Assembly (NCBI GenBank): GCA_030386875.1 | Contig: CM059564.1 | Location: 48,132,075 to 48,196,074, forward strand | DNA: 64,000 nt | Source: Morinoia aosen | Taxonomy: Eukaryota > Arthropoda > Malacostraca > Amphipoda > Talitridae | Direction of reading: 5' to 3' | Shown here: positions 36,417 to 48,035 of the stretch, one piece after another | Numbering within the stretch: position 1 is the stretch's first letter | Layout: the number at the start of each line of letters is the position of its first letter | The notes under the pieces: model-generated | The model's input: only the letters and a program-made list of their open reading frames with translations | The model's database searches: none | Told to the model about the DNA's origin: nothing | Position numbers and translations under genes: made by a program

Positions 36417-36540
36417 GGGGGTTGTGGTGTGTTGAGTTGTGTGTGGTGTGTTGTTGTGGTGCTCTGAGTTGTGTGTGGTGTGTTGTTGTGGTGCTCTGAG
36501 TTGTGTGTGGTGTGTTGTTGTGGTGCACTGAGTTGTGTGT
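36417..36540. repeat. 32-bp repeat, about 3.5 copies
   Basis: Unit GTGTGTGGTGTGTTGTTGTG plus GTGCTCTGAGTT. Confidence 0.92.
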
Positions 36541-36590
36541 GGATGTGTAATTCTGGTGCATTTAGTATGAATGTATTCGCGCTGGTGGAT

Positions 36591-37535
36591 ATTGATCATT
36601 AGAATTGATCATTAGACATTGATCATTAGACATTGATCATTAGACATTGATCATTAGACATGTCACGAGAAATGTTACCCTTCACCTCCTTGTTAACAAT
36701 TCATTAACAAGAAGATCAGGTTCTCGGAATAGAGGAATGGCACACCTCCAGGCTATATACACAACACAAATTAAATGAATTATCATCGGCAATTACAGTA
36801 CATATACTAAAAAAAAGGAAAGGTACTCACCGGGGATCGCTGACCCACTTACGCAGCGCATTTTCTGGGCGCCCTCCGTTGCATTACGATGGATTGCTTC
36901 TAATATTGTGGGGCATGATACACAGGGTGAACTATGCTTAACATTTATAATTTCCAGCTGTACGTCATACAAACATTAATGAGCGTACACACAATGAATG
37001 GTGTTAGGAACAATGCTAATTAAGTAATGAAATCAAATAGCATTCGTCAAATGACTTACATCACATAATTACACAGAAATATTGGCTGGCCAGCCCTTCC
37101 CTCACTTTCCCACACATGAATATGACAGAATAGACATTGATCATTAGACATTGATCATTAGACATTGATCATTAGACATTGATCATTAGAATTGATCATT
37201 AGACATTGATCATTAGACATTGATCATTAGACATTGATCATTAGACATTGATCATTAGACATTGATCATTAGACATTGATCATTAGAATTGATCATTAGA
37301 ATTGATCATTAGACATTGATCATTAGACATTGATCATTAGACATTGATCATTAGACATTGATCATTAGACATTGATCATTAGACATTGATCATTAGACAT
37401 TGATCATTAGACATTGATCATTAGACATTGATCATTAGACATTGATCATTAGACATTGATCATTAGAATTGATCATTAGACATTGATCATTAGACATTGA
37501 TCATTAGACATTGATCATTAGACATTGATCATTAG
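36591..37535. repeat. 14-bp minisatellite, interrupted
   Basis: Unit ATTAGACATTGATC, with a 13-bp variant lacking one C (ATTAGAATTGATC). About 5 units lie left and about 29 units right of a 467-470-bp insertion. Every unit contains the palindrome TGATCA. Confidence 0.95.
36661..37127 (-). mobile_element. LTR-like insertion inside the 14-bp array
   Basis: Ends TGTCACGAG and GAATATGACA form a TGTCA/TGACA inverted pair, as at LTR termini. The array resumes with TAGACA, so an apparent AGACA or TAGACA duplication is seen but is confounded by the repeat phase and by three extra bases (GAA) after TGACA. Read on the minus strand it has a TATAAAT-like box (ATTATAAATG) and a good donor, CCCCGGTGAGTACC, as in some retroelement LTRs. 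Solo LTR is the best guess. No coding. Confidence 0.5.
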
Positions 37536-38694
37536 GTGTATATTGGTGTTCTTCAGATAAAGAAATTCGCTCGCCGAATTCGGGTATTTTTACGTAATAT
37601 CCGATGTTCTCTGACGGAAGAAGTTAGTCAGGTTTATGAGTTCTCTCAATAATTCATGAAATATTTGAATGTTTCATGTCGGAGTACGGCCTAGTAGTGA
37701 TGATGTGGTTTAGAAATGTTGAGTAATATTAAATTCATTCAGTAAGGATAAAATTGTTTAGTAATGAAATTATTTGTGGTTCCCATTTTTTCTGTAACGA
37801 ATGATATTTTTGACTGAACAACAAGTTGATACAAATCACTGGATGGTAAATATTTGTGTCTAAAATTTGTGCTGGATTGTTCTTCTCGTTAATGTATTTG
37901 TTGTGTACCGAGCGTGGGGAGCTAACGTCATCTGGCAAAACCTGCCGCTATTTTTAACCTTTTGTGAACTGCGCCATAATTTTTTACTGTTCATCTTGTG
38001 TCGTATTTCGATGAAGTTCACCGACTCGTGTACATCAGTACATGCACACACACCTGTCATCGAAACTGTTATAAATGAGAGCGTCGCTACGAAGTCAAAA
38101 TTTGAGCTGAGAATTGAACATAGATCGTGGTTTGGATCACGTGGTACCGTGAGTTGCGCAAAGCTGCGGTACCCTTATATTTCCCACAAAATGAAGTATA
38201 TCGCGTAAGGGTACAGTCTCGCACTCCAGTGAATGTTATCATGACTATGTGAGTGAGTTGACTTGAGAACCGAAGTATGTAAATCTTAAATTATGAAGTT
38301 TGATTTTCAAAATTTCAAAATTGTTAAAGTTGACAGCGGTCACCTATCACTTTTACTTAAATGCATTCAAACTTGAAATCAAACTACGTTCCTATGAACT
38401 AACATCACCTTCATGCTCGTGTAATTTAAAAAATAATTTTCTCCCATATTGCAAAACGTAGAACCACCTTATGAATGGAGTTGCGACAGTGGAACCAGTG
38501 CAAATGGAATGAGGACGGTGAACAACAAGTTTAAGTGATGTTCACGGTGAACTTTTAGTATATTCGAACGCATGTCTGCCGCTGCGACAGCTTTGCAGTT
38601 GAAATGTTTTCATCGCTGTCACCTTGCATATTCCCCGATTGAATTCCACAGCAAGATGAGCTTGTATGCAGCGCTAATCAATATCTTACGGAGA
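37536..38694. other. Unannotated stretch
   Basis: A 113-codon plus frame at 37867-38208 has no recognised domain. No other feature. Confidence 0.4.
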
Positions 38695-39054
38695 CCCCTC
38701 AGGGGGATACAACTATTTTGTCTATGGGAATTAGCGCTTCCAGGGGGACTAGGTGAGGGTCCGAGCTAAAGGTTAGGTAGGCTCTCTTTTTGTTGAAATA
38801 GAAAAGGTTTTTGTTTTGTTACGGGCCATTTTTTTCGGTTCACTGCTGTCATGTTTTTCAGCACCTACTACTTTCTTTTTCAACTTTCCTTGTTTCATGA
38901 TCGTCTTTCTTAGCTTACTGTTTCTATGCACCTTGTGCATAGGTTCCGCGTTCTTTCATCTCCCTACTAAATGGTGTATTTATCGTTCCTCTCTTACAAC
39001 ATCTTTGTCGTGATATAGGGAGGCTAAAAGTTTCTTGTATATTTAAAATAATCT
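38695..39054 (+). repeat. F1 interspersed repeat, near full length
   Basis: Starts CCCCTCAGGGGGATACAACT, then GTGAGGGTCCGAGCTAAAGG and TTTTTCAGCACCTACTACTT, and ends ATAGGGAGGCTAAAAG with an AAATAATC tail. Confidence 0.86.
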
Positions 39055-39419
39055 TGCAGAGAAGGTTTGCAACGCGCGCGACTGTTCTGTGAAGTGTCGG
39101 TCGGCAGCAAAACGTGTCCGTTGTTTAGGAAATAGAGCGGCACTTTGCTCACCTTTGTTCCTTTGTTGTTGTAATGAGGCTCTTCACATCCATTTATTAT
39201 TTACCCCACCCGCTTAGTAGCTGGTGTTCCGCTGGGATATTTCGAAAGCTTCCTTTGTTCGTCGTCAATTTGGCTTTCAATTTGATTGAGATGTCCAGGA
39301 ATTGTGTTGACGATGCAACGATCTTTGTGTGAATTTATTGCTTAATAAACTCCTATACAACCTAGTTAGTGTGTTGGTTCTTCCATTCTCCTCTGTATCA
39401 TGTTACTTATGTAGTATAG
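39055..39419. other. Unannotated stretch
   Basis: No supported feature. Confidence 0.4.
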
Positions 39420-39689
39420 TACGTAAAATGAAAAGAAGAACCAATATAAAAGGGAACATGCTTTTCATTGCAAACGTTTCAGATTCTGATTCCATCATCA
39501 GTGCTGTAAAACAAAGAACAAAAAACGATAATGAACAAATTGCGAAAAAATATTTCGATAGTTTTTTCGCAACATTTTCATCGTTTTTTTTTCTTTGTTT
39601 TACAACACTGATGATGGAATCAGAGATTCCGAAACGTTTGCAATTAAAAGAATATTCCCTTTTTTTGGTTCTTCTTTTCATTTTACGTA
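39420..39689. repeat. 270-bp inverted repeat
   Basis: Begins TACGTAAAATGAAAAGAAGA and ends with its complement. The arms also share CAAACGTTTC, TGATTCCATCATCAGTG and TGTAAAACAAAGAA in inverted form. The two arms meet near 39558 with almost no loop, around GCGAAAAAATATTTCGAT. Probably a small non-autonomous transposon; the duplication at its ends is at most AGT. Confidence 0.85.
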
Positions 39690-41559
39690 GTAGATTTCTA
39701 TAAAATTGCCCTTTTAATTCTATGTCGTCTACGTGTCTGGGCAGCCTGCATATGTTCCTTCATACTGTACTTGTGAAGGTTCATTGTCTTGATGTATTTC
39801 AATTTGCTGAGATATATTTCAATTTTGTTAAAAATGCTAATTCATTTGAAGCTTTTGAAGTTTGTATACGTCGATGGTAGTGACTTAAGGACGGATACGT
39901 CGATGGTAGTGACTTAAGGACGGTTTTCTTCTAATGCTTTCCAGTTTCGCCCATCTGCTTTTCACTTCCTATCGAGAAAGCGTTTCAACTCGTCGAATTG
40001 TTCTTTTCATTACCCTCAAAAGTTCTAGTATTCTAAATGCGACTAACAATGAGTAGAAATGAAATATTTTTTATGAATTAGCTAGTCGTGGAAAGCGTGA
40101 AGGCATTTCGCAATGCATTGCAAAAGGTAATAGTAAAGCCAGCGAAATAAAGTGTACAGAACAACATTGTTTTCAGGCAAGAACACGTTACATTAGCCTT
40201 TTGATGTAGTGATCATCCTCGGAGGTCGCCGCCGTCTAGTCTATTCGGATCGAAGCTTGCGTTTCCTAGCAAGTTAGGGGAAATTTAATTTCGACACCCA
40301 TACTTTTTGGGAAGAGTTGTTATTCGAGGGCAAACAATATCTGCTTTAAAATATTGTCTTGATATTCTGCTCTCTTATGCATTGATCCTATAGGTTCCAA
40401 ATTAAAATTTGTTCATGCAATCGAACCGCAGAGAAATATTTTTAGGCTCCTGGGAAGTAATGAAGATTTCCTGTTGATCCACCGACGCAATTGGTGCTGC
40501 TCTTGAGAACGATTTAAATTTTTTCAATTTATAGGATTGAATGTACGGTTTTTATGCGGAAGATGAATTATTTGATTGACATATAGGGAATTTAGAGTCC
40601 GTGTACGCTACTTTTTTAAACTGCTGAGCTTTGGGTTAGTCAGCTTTTGGACATGATACCGGATTTTAGAATTCCTTAAGAGCGTATGGAAAGGGGATAA
40701 GGTTACAGCTAAGTACTTCTTCTCAGGCATCATGGTCATGCCACTTATCAATGATCTCAAAATTTTCAGTACTTTCAGTTTAGTTCATCAGTACACATGT
40801 ACTCCCTATATTTTGATGACAAATATCGCGAGTCACTCAAGTCACGTGTGCCTGTATTAAAATCTGCGTTATTGTAATGTGCGATTGGAATCTTAATCCA
40901 ACCGTAAGTGTTCCAATTTGAAATTTCGACTTGATTCATGTATGTGACTTATTTAAAAACTCGTATGGACGCATAAACGGACGTTTGGTGTTCAATGAAA
41001 CACATGCATTCAGAACATTTGTTGGAACTGGAGAACTTGAATTGTTTATTGCGTAGTTTCATCCCTTCGCCCAAGTTTTCACTGAAATAAACGCAACACA
41101 CTGGAACATGCCAGTATTCAGTTTTTACACAGCATTTATAGAATTTGTTGGAACTGGAAAACCCGTCGCAGGAAATATCGGCTAGTCTCGTGGAGACGAG
41201 TTTGATCACAACATCCGGGAGTTCAACGACCGATTCTTCCAGTAGCCGCCGTGGCTGCTGCCTGCCTCCAGACGTTGCGTTTTGTTGCTTCTTTCTGGGC
41301 GACCTAAATCCTATTTCTCCGTTGCGGTCTGAACGGCAATTTTTTGGCTCTTGGCCGAACGAAATATTACGCTAATTTCTCGTTAATGATCCTGCACGAA
41401 ACTCGGTAAATGTAAAATTTTCATCGAATCGTTTGGAGTATAAGAACGGTCGATGTGAGTGATCTGATGTCCTTCAGGAAGGACGATAGTCGATATAGGT
41501 TAAGACGATCGCTAGTTACCGGAACTCCAGCTTCGTAAGTATCGATAAATCGTCGGATC
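39690..41559. other. Unannotated stretch with a 30-bp duplication
   Basis: ATACGTCGATGGTAGTGACT plus TAAGGACGG occurs twice in tandem near 39867-39926. AATTTGTTGGAACTGGA-type sequence occurs twice near 41020 and 41140. No gene supported. Confidence 0.5.
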
Positions 41560-41893
41560 AACTCCCAGAGGAATTATGTGAGGTCCCGAGCTAAAGGTTA
41601 GGTACACCTTCTTTTTCTTGAAATAGATTAGGTTTTTGGTTTTGTTACGGATCAACTTTATTTCGGTGGACTGCTGTTCTATTTTTCAGCTCCTACTACT
41701 TTCTTCTTCAACTTTTATCTTGTTTCACAAACTTCTTTCTTAGCTTGCTGTTTTTATGCACCTTGTGCGTAGATGCCGCGTTCTCTTAACTTCATACTAA
41801 ATGGTGCCTTCATCCTTCCTCTCTTTGAAAATCTTTCTTTTTTTCTTATGGTAAAGGGAGGCTGAAACTTTCTCATAATCAATCAATCAATCG
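41560..41893 (+). repeat. F1 interspersed repeat
   Basis: Head partly lost; begins ACTCCCAGAGGAATTATGTG, then GTCCCGAGCTAAAGG, TTTTTCAGCTCCTACTACTT and CTAAATGGTGCC. Ends AGGGAGGCTGAAAC with an AATCAATCAATC tail. Confidence 0.85.
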
Positions 41894-42669
41894 TCGGATC
41901 TAACGAGCAGTTGCGTTGGAGAAGAACTTTGATCTCCATCGCATAATTTCTAAATCGCTTAATTTCATAAGTTCGAATAGCTTGTAAATAATTCGGCGCA
42001 TGCCACATTGCAAATTGGCGTGCTATGTGCGCTACGTACGAGTATGCTTCGTTTGTATAGTGGGCAGTATAATAAACGTGTATAGTTCGGTGTCCAAATA
42101 TTTTTTCTTGTGATGGTCACTTGTAGGATTCGGAACTACAGGATTGAAGACGTCAGATTGGGAGTATACATGACTGGCTGGGTGTGTGCAGGCCGCTACA
42201 TAACGGCTGGCCACCACCGTTAGACCGCTACACTGCCCCGGGCACCGGGCACAGCAGGTCAGCTGCGGCCAGTGGTGTACCAAAAGCGCGTGGTACAATA
42301 CTTTGTACAATACAATACTGAGGGACAATACGTGGCACAATAGTGAGGCATAATACGTACGTTATAATACTAATAATATTAAGTACAATACAATACCATC
42401 CGTGGGTGTGTACAGTGTTAAGCTGTGTGACTTATTTTAACGCGCTGGCAGCGATGAGTTAAACTGCAGTTCAACTTGGGTGGACGCACATGTGCATGCA
42501 GCTGCTTTAAGTTAAATTTGGCTGTAAGTAGCAGAGTTTAAAAACGTCTTCACTGCTCGAAACAAATTTTGTCTGTCATGAGCAGTGTGAAAATATGATT
42601 GTATAATATTTTACGCTGTATGCTTTAACCTCATCTAACAAAGAGTTCCAAATAATATAAATGCTGTTC
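41894..42669. other. Unannotated stretch, ACAATAC-rich centre
   Basis: At about 42290-42395 the motif GTACAATAC/GACAATAC/CATAATAC recurs irregularly. Otherwise no feature. Confidence 0.45.
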
Positions 42670-42720
42670 ATTCACACCGATACGTAAATGAGCATTTTAT
42701 CTAGTCAAACGGGCAGTGAG
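42670..42720 (-). mobile_element. piggyBac-like terminal fragment
   Basis: ATACGTAAATGAGCATTTTA matches the subterminal part of the fragments at 43193-43262 and 63566-63645. The outer end is degraded. Confidence 0.4.
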
Positions 42721-43192
42721 CGTGCCAAAAGCACGAATGGAGCTCAAAAAAAACCAATGTGAGCTGTCTCCAGTAAGAAAGAAAACGAGAATAACTATTG
42801 ATTAACTATTTCTAAGACAATAACGCGTAATTCTTGGTATTTTTTAAATCTATAAATGCACATGTCCCTATCGCGAATTCCATCTGAACGATTAACGACG
42901 AAAGTTTTCGTGCCAGTTTCATCATGATACTCTTTTTTTTTTTTTGACTGACTTCAGTAATAAAAACTTCGCTTTAACATGTTTTGACTCAGATTGTGCG
43001 GTTGCTTAAACTAGAAGAAGTCAGTTTGGTTAGGCTAGAAGAAGTCGTTTTGAAAAAACCGGCTTTTCTGCTCTAATTCATTTTTATCATTTTTAAAAAG
43101 TGTAAAGAATACACTTGAACCATAATGTGTTATCTTTTACTCTAAAATTTATTTCGGAAAAGGTAGCAAACTAGTTGAAATGTTATTTGCAC
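42721..43192. other. Unannotated stretch
   Basis: AT-rich; a short CTAGAAGAAGTC repeat near 43010-43050. Confidence 0.4.
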
Positions 43193-43262
43193 ATTCCGGT
43201 ACGTAAATGAGCAATTTACCTCGTGGTACACATATGTTCCACTTCGGATTCAACGCGTTGAA
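43193..43262 (-). mobile_element. piggyBac-like terminal fragment
   Basis: Reverse complement reads TTCAACGCGTTGAATCCG, then ACATATGTGTACCACGAGG, then TTGCTCATTTACGTACCGGA. This matches 63566-63638 closely, where the end is TTAACACGTTGACTACGG. Confidence 0.6.
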
Positions 43263-43506
43263 ATAAACTCAACACATATTATTCCTGAAAGAACTTCGAC
43301 TAATGTAATGTGATTTTGTGCATTTATTTTTCGCGCCTTGAAATGCTAAGTATCTAGTTGCTAAGTGCTGGAGTGAATTGCGTGTTCTGTTCTGCCCAAT
43401 TTAGAGCGTGGGTTTTACCACCGCCTTGTATAGTTTTTGCCCTTCCACGCTCGTATATTCTGGCACGTCTGCATCAGCAGCGACGGCTTAAGTCCGGGTC
43501 CTTTCT

Positions 43507-43738
43507 TTTACACGTTATCCGCAATGAATTAAACCAAAATGCAATGTTCAACTCAAATTTAACATCAATTGTTGTAAGTAATTATGAAAATAGCAAAAAT
43601 TAATAACTGGGTTGTGCCTTCATTTAGCTTTAACTAAGTGTTCATGAAAATTGAGTTTGTGACTGCTGGTCGGTCAGCAGCATTATGAAAATCCCCTCCG
43701 TGTACCACCCGTGGCTCATATAGCGGTTATCGGGTTAA
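43507..43738. mobile_element. piggyBac-like MITE
   Basis: Left end CACGTTATCCGCAATGAATT, right end TATAGCGGTTATCGGGTTAA; inverted ends with TTAA at the right border. Body shares AAAATTGAGTTTGTGACTGC and CAGCAGCATTATGAAAATCC with the copies at 9326 and 26440. A degenerate palindrome, ACCACCCGTGG, sits just inside the right end. Confidence 0.7.
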
Positions 43739-43772
43739 GGGAAAATTGAGCTCAATCACCATAATCTCTTCG

Positions 43773-44099
43773 GTGTTAGCACTCCCAGGGGGAAAATGTG
43801 TGAGGGCCCGAGCTGAGAGTTGATTAAGTAGGTTTTCTTTTTGTTGAAATAAAATGTTTTTGTTGTGTGAAGGACCACCTTTTTTTCGGTTCACTGTTGT
43901 CCAGTTTTTCAGCACTTACTACTTTCTTCTTTTACTTTGATCTTGTTTCATAATCTTCTTTCTCGACTTCCTGTTTGTATGCCCCTTCTGCATAGATTCC
44001 GCGTTCCCTTATCTCCATGTTAAATGGTGCCTTCCTCTCTTTGGAACGCTCTTTTTTTTTAGCGGTTAGGGAGGCTTAAACTAACATTTAATTTTATCT
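43773..44099 (+). repeat. F1 interspersed repeat
   Basis: Begins GTTAGCACTCCCAGGGGGAA, then GTGAGGGCCCGAGCTGAGAG, TTTTTCAGCACTTACTACTT and CATAGATTCCGCGTTCCC. Ends AGCGGTTAGGGAGGCTTAAA. Confidence 0.87.
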
Positions 44100-44133
44100 T
44101 TCGGCCCCTCCTGTCTTTTTTTTCCAGCTCGAA

Positions 44134-44239
44134 CTAGATTCTGCGTTCCCTTGACGCCGTATTGAATGGTGCCTTCATCTTTCCTCTCTTGAGAACCGCT
44201 TTGTTACTGTTAGGGAGGTGTAAAATAACATATAATTTT
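44134..44239 (+). repeat. F1 repeat, 3' fragment directly downstream
   Basis: CTAGATTCTGCGTTCCCTTG, GAATGGTGCCTTCATC and TGTTAGGGAGGTGTAAAATA. It starts about 35 bp after the previous copy in the same orientation. Confidence 0.75.
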
Positions 44240-44309
44240 CATGTATCTACTACATCATATTATAATTTAATTTATATTAAACCTCCGCATTTCGGAAGAA
44301 ACTTGTCTT

Positions 44310-44440
44310 CAAAAGACGGCATGGCGGCGCAGCGTGCTGTATCTGGCCTTTGTGGGTCCCCTGGTCGCCATGGCAACGCTCCCACCGACCACGTGGGGTG
44401 CCTCTGCCTACTTATAAACCTCAGAGTCGTGTCTTGTTCC
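44310..44440 (+). promoter_or_regulatory. Promoter-like GC island with X-box and TATA motifs
   Basis: A GC-rich island in AT-rich DNA contains GTCGCCATGGCAAC at 44364-44377, which fits the RFX X-box pattern, a CACGTG at 44390, and TATAAA at 44413-44418. No convincing initiator or downstream coding exon is visible. All motif assignments are by pattern only. Confidence 0.3.
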
Positions 44441-44573
44441 CCTCCCCTCTTGTGAGGGTGGATCATCCTCTGGTCTAGGTTCGGTTCTTATTGGTTATTG
44501 CGTTTCGTTGCGTGTGTGAATTTTCCTTGAAATGATCTTCGTTAGAGAGGCGTGTGGAGAGTTTTGATATCAA

Positions 44574-44760
44574 TCTATACTATGTAGAATAAGAGCCGCG
44601 TCCATCCGTCTGTCCGAAGCCAGCCGAAAGTGTGTGATGAGCGTATCTGTGATACAAGCTCGGCCTCATCAACTCTCGAGAGATTGAATTTTTATTTATT
44701 TCTTACGGTCTTTATTTCATTTCGCCTTCTTTCTTATTTCAAATAAAGGAGGTAGACTAG
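44574..44760 (+). mobile_element. Helitron-like non-autonomous element
   Basis: Starts TCTATACTATGTAGAATAAG and ends CTAG followed by T. An imperfect hairpin (CCTTCTTTCTTATTT with AAATAAAGGAGG) lies just before the 3' end. The same 187-bp structure recurs at 52389-52573. TC start, hairpin and CTAG end are known Helitron signatures. No coding. Confidence 0.6.
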
Positions 44761-45019
44761 TCTATATAATCTCGTTATGAGTTTGTAGTTTTGAACTAGA
44801 TTGAGTTATCGAATGTGATGTATATTTTATGAACGGGTTTCATACTAATTTTCTTTTCATTTTGCCCACGTCGCTGTTCTCCTGGAATAACTGCAATTTG
44901 CTTGCTATCTGCCGAACAAAGTGTTTCCAACGTTGTTTTCCCTGAACTGCCTTCCCACTGAAGTGTCTCGCTCCTAAACTGAGTTGCATGAGTGGAGCAG
45001 CTGCAGCAGCTAACCCAAG

Positions 45020-45310
45020 CTAGGAGTTAGGTAGGCCTTCTTTTTGTTGAAGTGAAATGTTTTTGTGTTGAGGACCTTCTTCTTTTCGGTTCTCTGCTGT
45101 CCTGTTTTTTAGAACCTACTGCTTTCTTCAACTTTTATCCAGTTTTATAAACGTCTTTCTAAACTTGCTGTTTCTATGCACCTTGTGCATAGATTCCGCG
45201 TTCCCCCTACTCCATACTCTATGGTGCCTTCCTCTTTCCTCTCTTTGGACCGCATTTGTTGCTGCGGGTAGGGAGGCCTAAACTAACGACTAATCTAATC
45301 TAATCTAATC
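45020..45310 (+). repeat. F1 interspersed repeat, head truncated
   Basis: Begins AGGAGTTAGGTAGGCCTTC, then TTTTTGTTGAAGTGAAATG and TGCATAGATTCCGCGTTCCC. Ends GTAGGGAGGCCTAAACTAAC with TAATCTAATCTAATCTAATC, the clearest TAATC tail of the window. Confidence 0.87.
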
Positions 45311-45315
45311 CCTCA

Positions 45316-45400
45316 ATTCCATGCTCAATGGTGCCTTCTTCTGTTCTCTCTTTGAAACGCCTTTGTTGCGGTTCGGATCTGCAATCTAATCTGATCTGCA
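45316..45400 (+). repeat. F1 repeat, short 3' fragment
   Basis: CCATGCTCAATGGTGCCTTC, CTCTCTTTGAAACGCCTTTG, then a CAATCTAATCTGATC tail. It directly follows the previous copy's tail. Confidence 0.65.
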
Positions 45401-47739
45401 GCAGCTAAACCCTCAAATCGCTCCCTCTTTACGAGAATGAAATGGCCCTAACTTTCTGATTATTCATGTATATCAATACAAAGTGCTCGTATCGAACGTC
45501 TTCAGCAGCCTATGACTTATTCCGGATGTATTGAATCTTAAGGTTTGTCCTTACGCAGCTGCTCGTTGTTCTTAAGGTCGAACCTCAACCCTACTTTGAG
45601 TGCTATTGATTGTGTTGGATAATTCTATGCAATACCGGCTGTGCTTTGCTTAAGCCTTCTCGAAGATAATTTAGTGCTGAATTTCAAGCCTGCTGTGTTT
45701 GCTGCAAGTTGGACTTGCTCCTCTACAGACTTTGCCATGACTCGAAGTTAGCTCGACTGCTGGAATGGGAGCCTGTTTTGGCTGTGGTAATTAGAGCTTA
45801 CCTAAGTCAACTTGGGCTGGTCTGCTCAACCTGTCCTGCTGGTGTTTGCGCTCTTCTTCCTTCGTGGTCGTGTGTGGATTTATGGAGCTTTGTTTCTTTC
45901 CACTGCACTGTAGGAATTATCAATTTATCAAACGAGTTTGATGTAGGAAGGTGTCGAATGTTTCTCTTTGAATTCTGTCGATTAGACAAAAAAACGCCAA
46001 GTCCATTTTACAAGATTTTTCAGGAGAGACATTTCTATGGAGATTTTTGAGATTTATGGAGTTGAAGTTTTTATTACGTGTATAGCACCTCCTACCATCA
46101 CAGCAGCACAACAACTGAAAATTTAGAGGGTGTCTTGCATTTAAGAAAACCTAAATCTGTTGAAAAATAAAATTGAAATTTCGAGAGTTGGCTCTTTTTT
46201 TGTCTGATTGACAGAATTCTTCTGTGGTGTGAAGTCAATAGTGTTACCATTATGTGTGCTGTTTCATGACACCGCCTTCATAAGAATTTGGTTGTGTTCT
46301 GGGGCAATTTGATTGCGCCTAATTTAGCTCGTTACCGGAAACGAAGAGAGTTGAATAGAAAGTATTGAAAAACAATGTTTTGAAGTTGTATTCGTTTGTT
46401 GATCTTGAAAAATTTGTAATTTCAATTTCCACTGTTCGACGAGGGAAATTTGGCATCTATGCTGACATATTTTGACGGAATTGAGTCCTATCGTGAAGCG
46501 CTCGCACTGCTCGCAATGTTGGTAAAATTTCAATTTTCATACTCGTATTTGCTCTCAACACGTAGTTATTTCTTATAAGTCATCGATGCATCAAAATAAT
46601 TCACCGACGTTCTATGATGAACAAAATTAGGCAGCATGTCCATCGGGAGCTTCTGTATGCACTACAGTGTGATGTATTTGAGAGCTGTAGTATCTAGAAC
46701 GGCCTGCTACCGTCTCATGTTTATTTTCTGTAGCCCGCCCGAGAGGCAACTCTGATATCTTCTTGGTGTGCAGGTCAAGGGCTCTCACACCGCTCTAACG
46801 ATTCTAAACAGCTACAGTTTCAATGGAAGTGTTGGCGCCGAGTCATCCTCTAGTGAGGTCTACCCTCATAACATTTGAGCTGAGCATGGCCACGGGAAAT
46901 CCAGTTACCGCAGGAGTGATGCTAATGCATCTTGTAATTGTTTACAGCTCTTGGTTGAACGCTCAGAAAGGGCAAGTTCTGCCAGGTTCACTCTGGCGTA
47001 AAGTGACGGCCTTTCTACACACAATACTCGTTTGATATTCTAGTGTACAGTGATATTCTACTCTATGCGTGGATTATATTTTCCTTCAAAATTGAAGTGT
47101 GAAAGCATCGTATTGAGGACGAGTAATGGGTGCTGTACTCCACTCCTCCTCTTTAGCGATATTTGTAGCGGTGATACCACAGAACAGTTACATAAGGTAG
47201 TATATGCTCTGTGGTGATACCAAGAGAGGTGAACAAGCCAGAATCTTGGTAGCATTTCTAGGACCATTCGACTGTGTTGAGCAGGCAACACGCTTCGATA
47301 CGCTGGCAAGACGCAACACAGCCACGCGTTACTAACTTTTGAAAATAAACGGTTTTTCTTTTCTTTCTTTCTTTTTATCTATCCGGTGACGACAGCACCA
47401 CCCACCCACCTCGCAGTTGCGGTGCCGCTCTGCCCAAGTGGGAACATAAAGTGCGCTTTATTGGTGCTTTAACCTTAATTACCGTAATTTGCATCTGCAT
47501 TTTCCCGACGTATGAGCTACTTTTCTTACCCATATTGGTTGTATTCTCTCCAAATATAGATTATTTGGCTTGACGCTGCGTGAGCTAATATACCTTTACG
47601 TTTCCGTATTACAGGTGCTTGGGTTGTCGTGATGGTGTTGTAAGGAAGTCGCGAATAGTCATATTTAAATTTTGTTCAGGTAAGAGACTTTAATTTTCTT
47701 CCCATGCCGAGAAGGCCTTGAATATTTTCTTGAATGAAC
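45401..47739. other. Unannotated stretch
   Basis: Open frames such as 45709-46050 (+) and 46823-47035 (+) show no domain I recognise. Near 47170 and 47210, GTGATACCA occurs in a short repeat. No gene supported. Confidence 0.4.
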
Positions 47740-48035
47740 CCCCTCAGGGGAATACAACTATTGAATCTATGGGAATTAGCGCTCCCAGAGGGAAAATGTG
47801 TGAGGGCCCGAGCTGGGAGTTGTAGGTGAAATAAAATGGTGAAATAAAATGTTTTTTGTTACGTTAAGAATCACATTTTTTTCAGTTCACTGTTCTGTTT
47901 TTCAGCACCCAGTTTTCTTCTTCAACTTTTATCTTCTTTCATGTACTTCTTTCTCAACTTGCTGCTTCTGTGTCCCATCTGCGTAGATTCTGCGTTCCAT
48001 TATCTCCATTCTAAATGGTGCTTTTCTCCTTCTGT
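47740..48035 (+). repeat. F1 interspersed repeat, 3' truncated
   Basis: Starts CCCCCTCAGGGGAATACAAC, then GCTCCCAGAGGGAAAATGTG. Stops inside the CTAAATGGTGCTTTTCTCC section and lacks the GGGAGGCTTAAA end. Confidence 0.85.

Noticed and set aside
36591..37535. CRISPR array
   Set aside because: Units are contiguous 14-bp repeats without unique spacers, and the sequence is eukaryotic. The same applies to every other array here.
45290..45310. Telomeric repeat from TAATC/CTAAT runs
   Set aside because: The unit is TAATC, not the insect TTAGG/CCTAA telomere unit; it is the tail of an F1 copy and only four units long.
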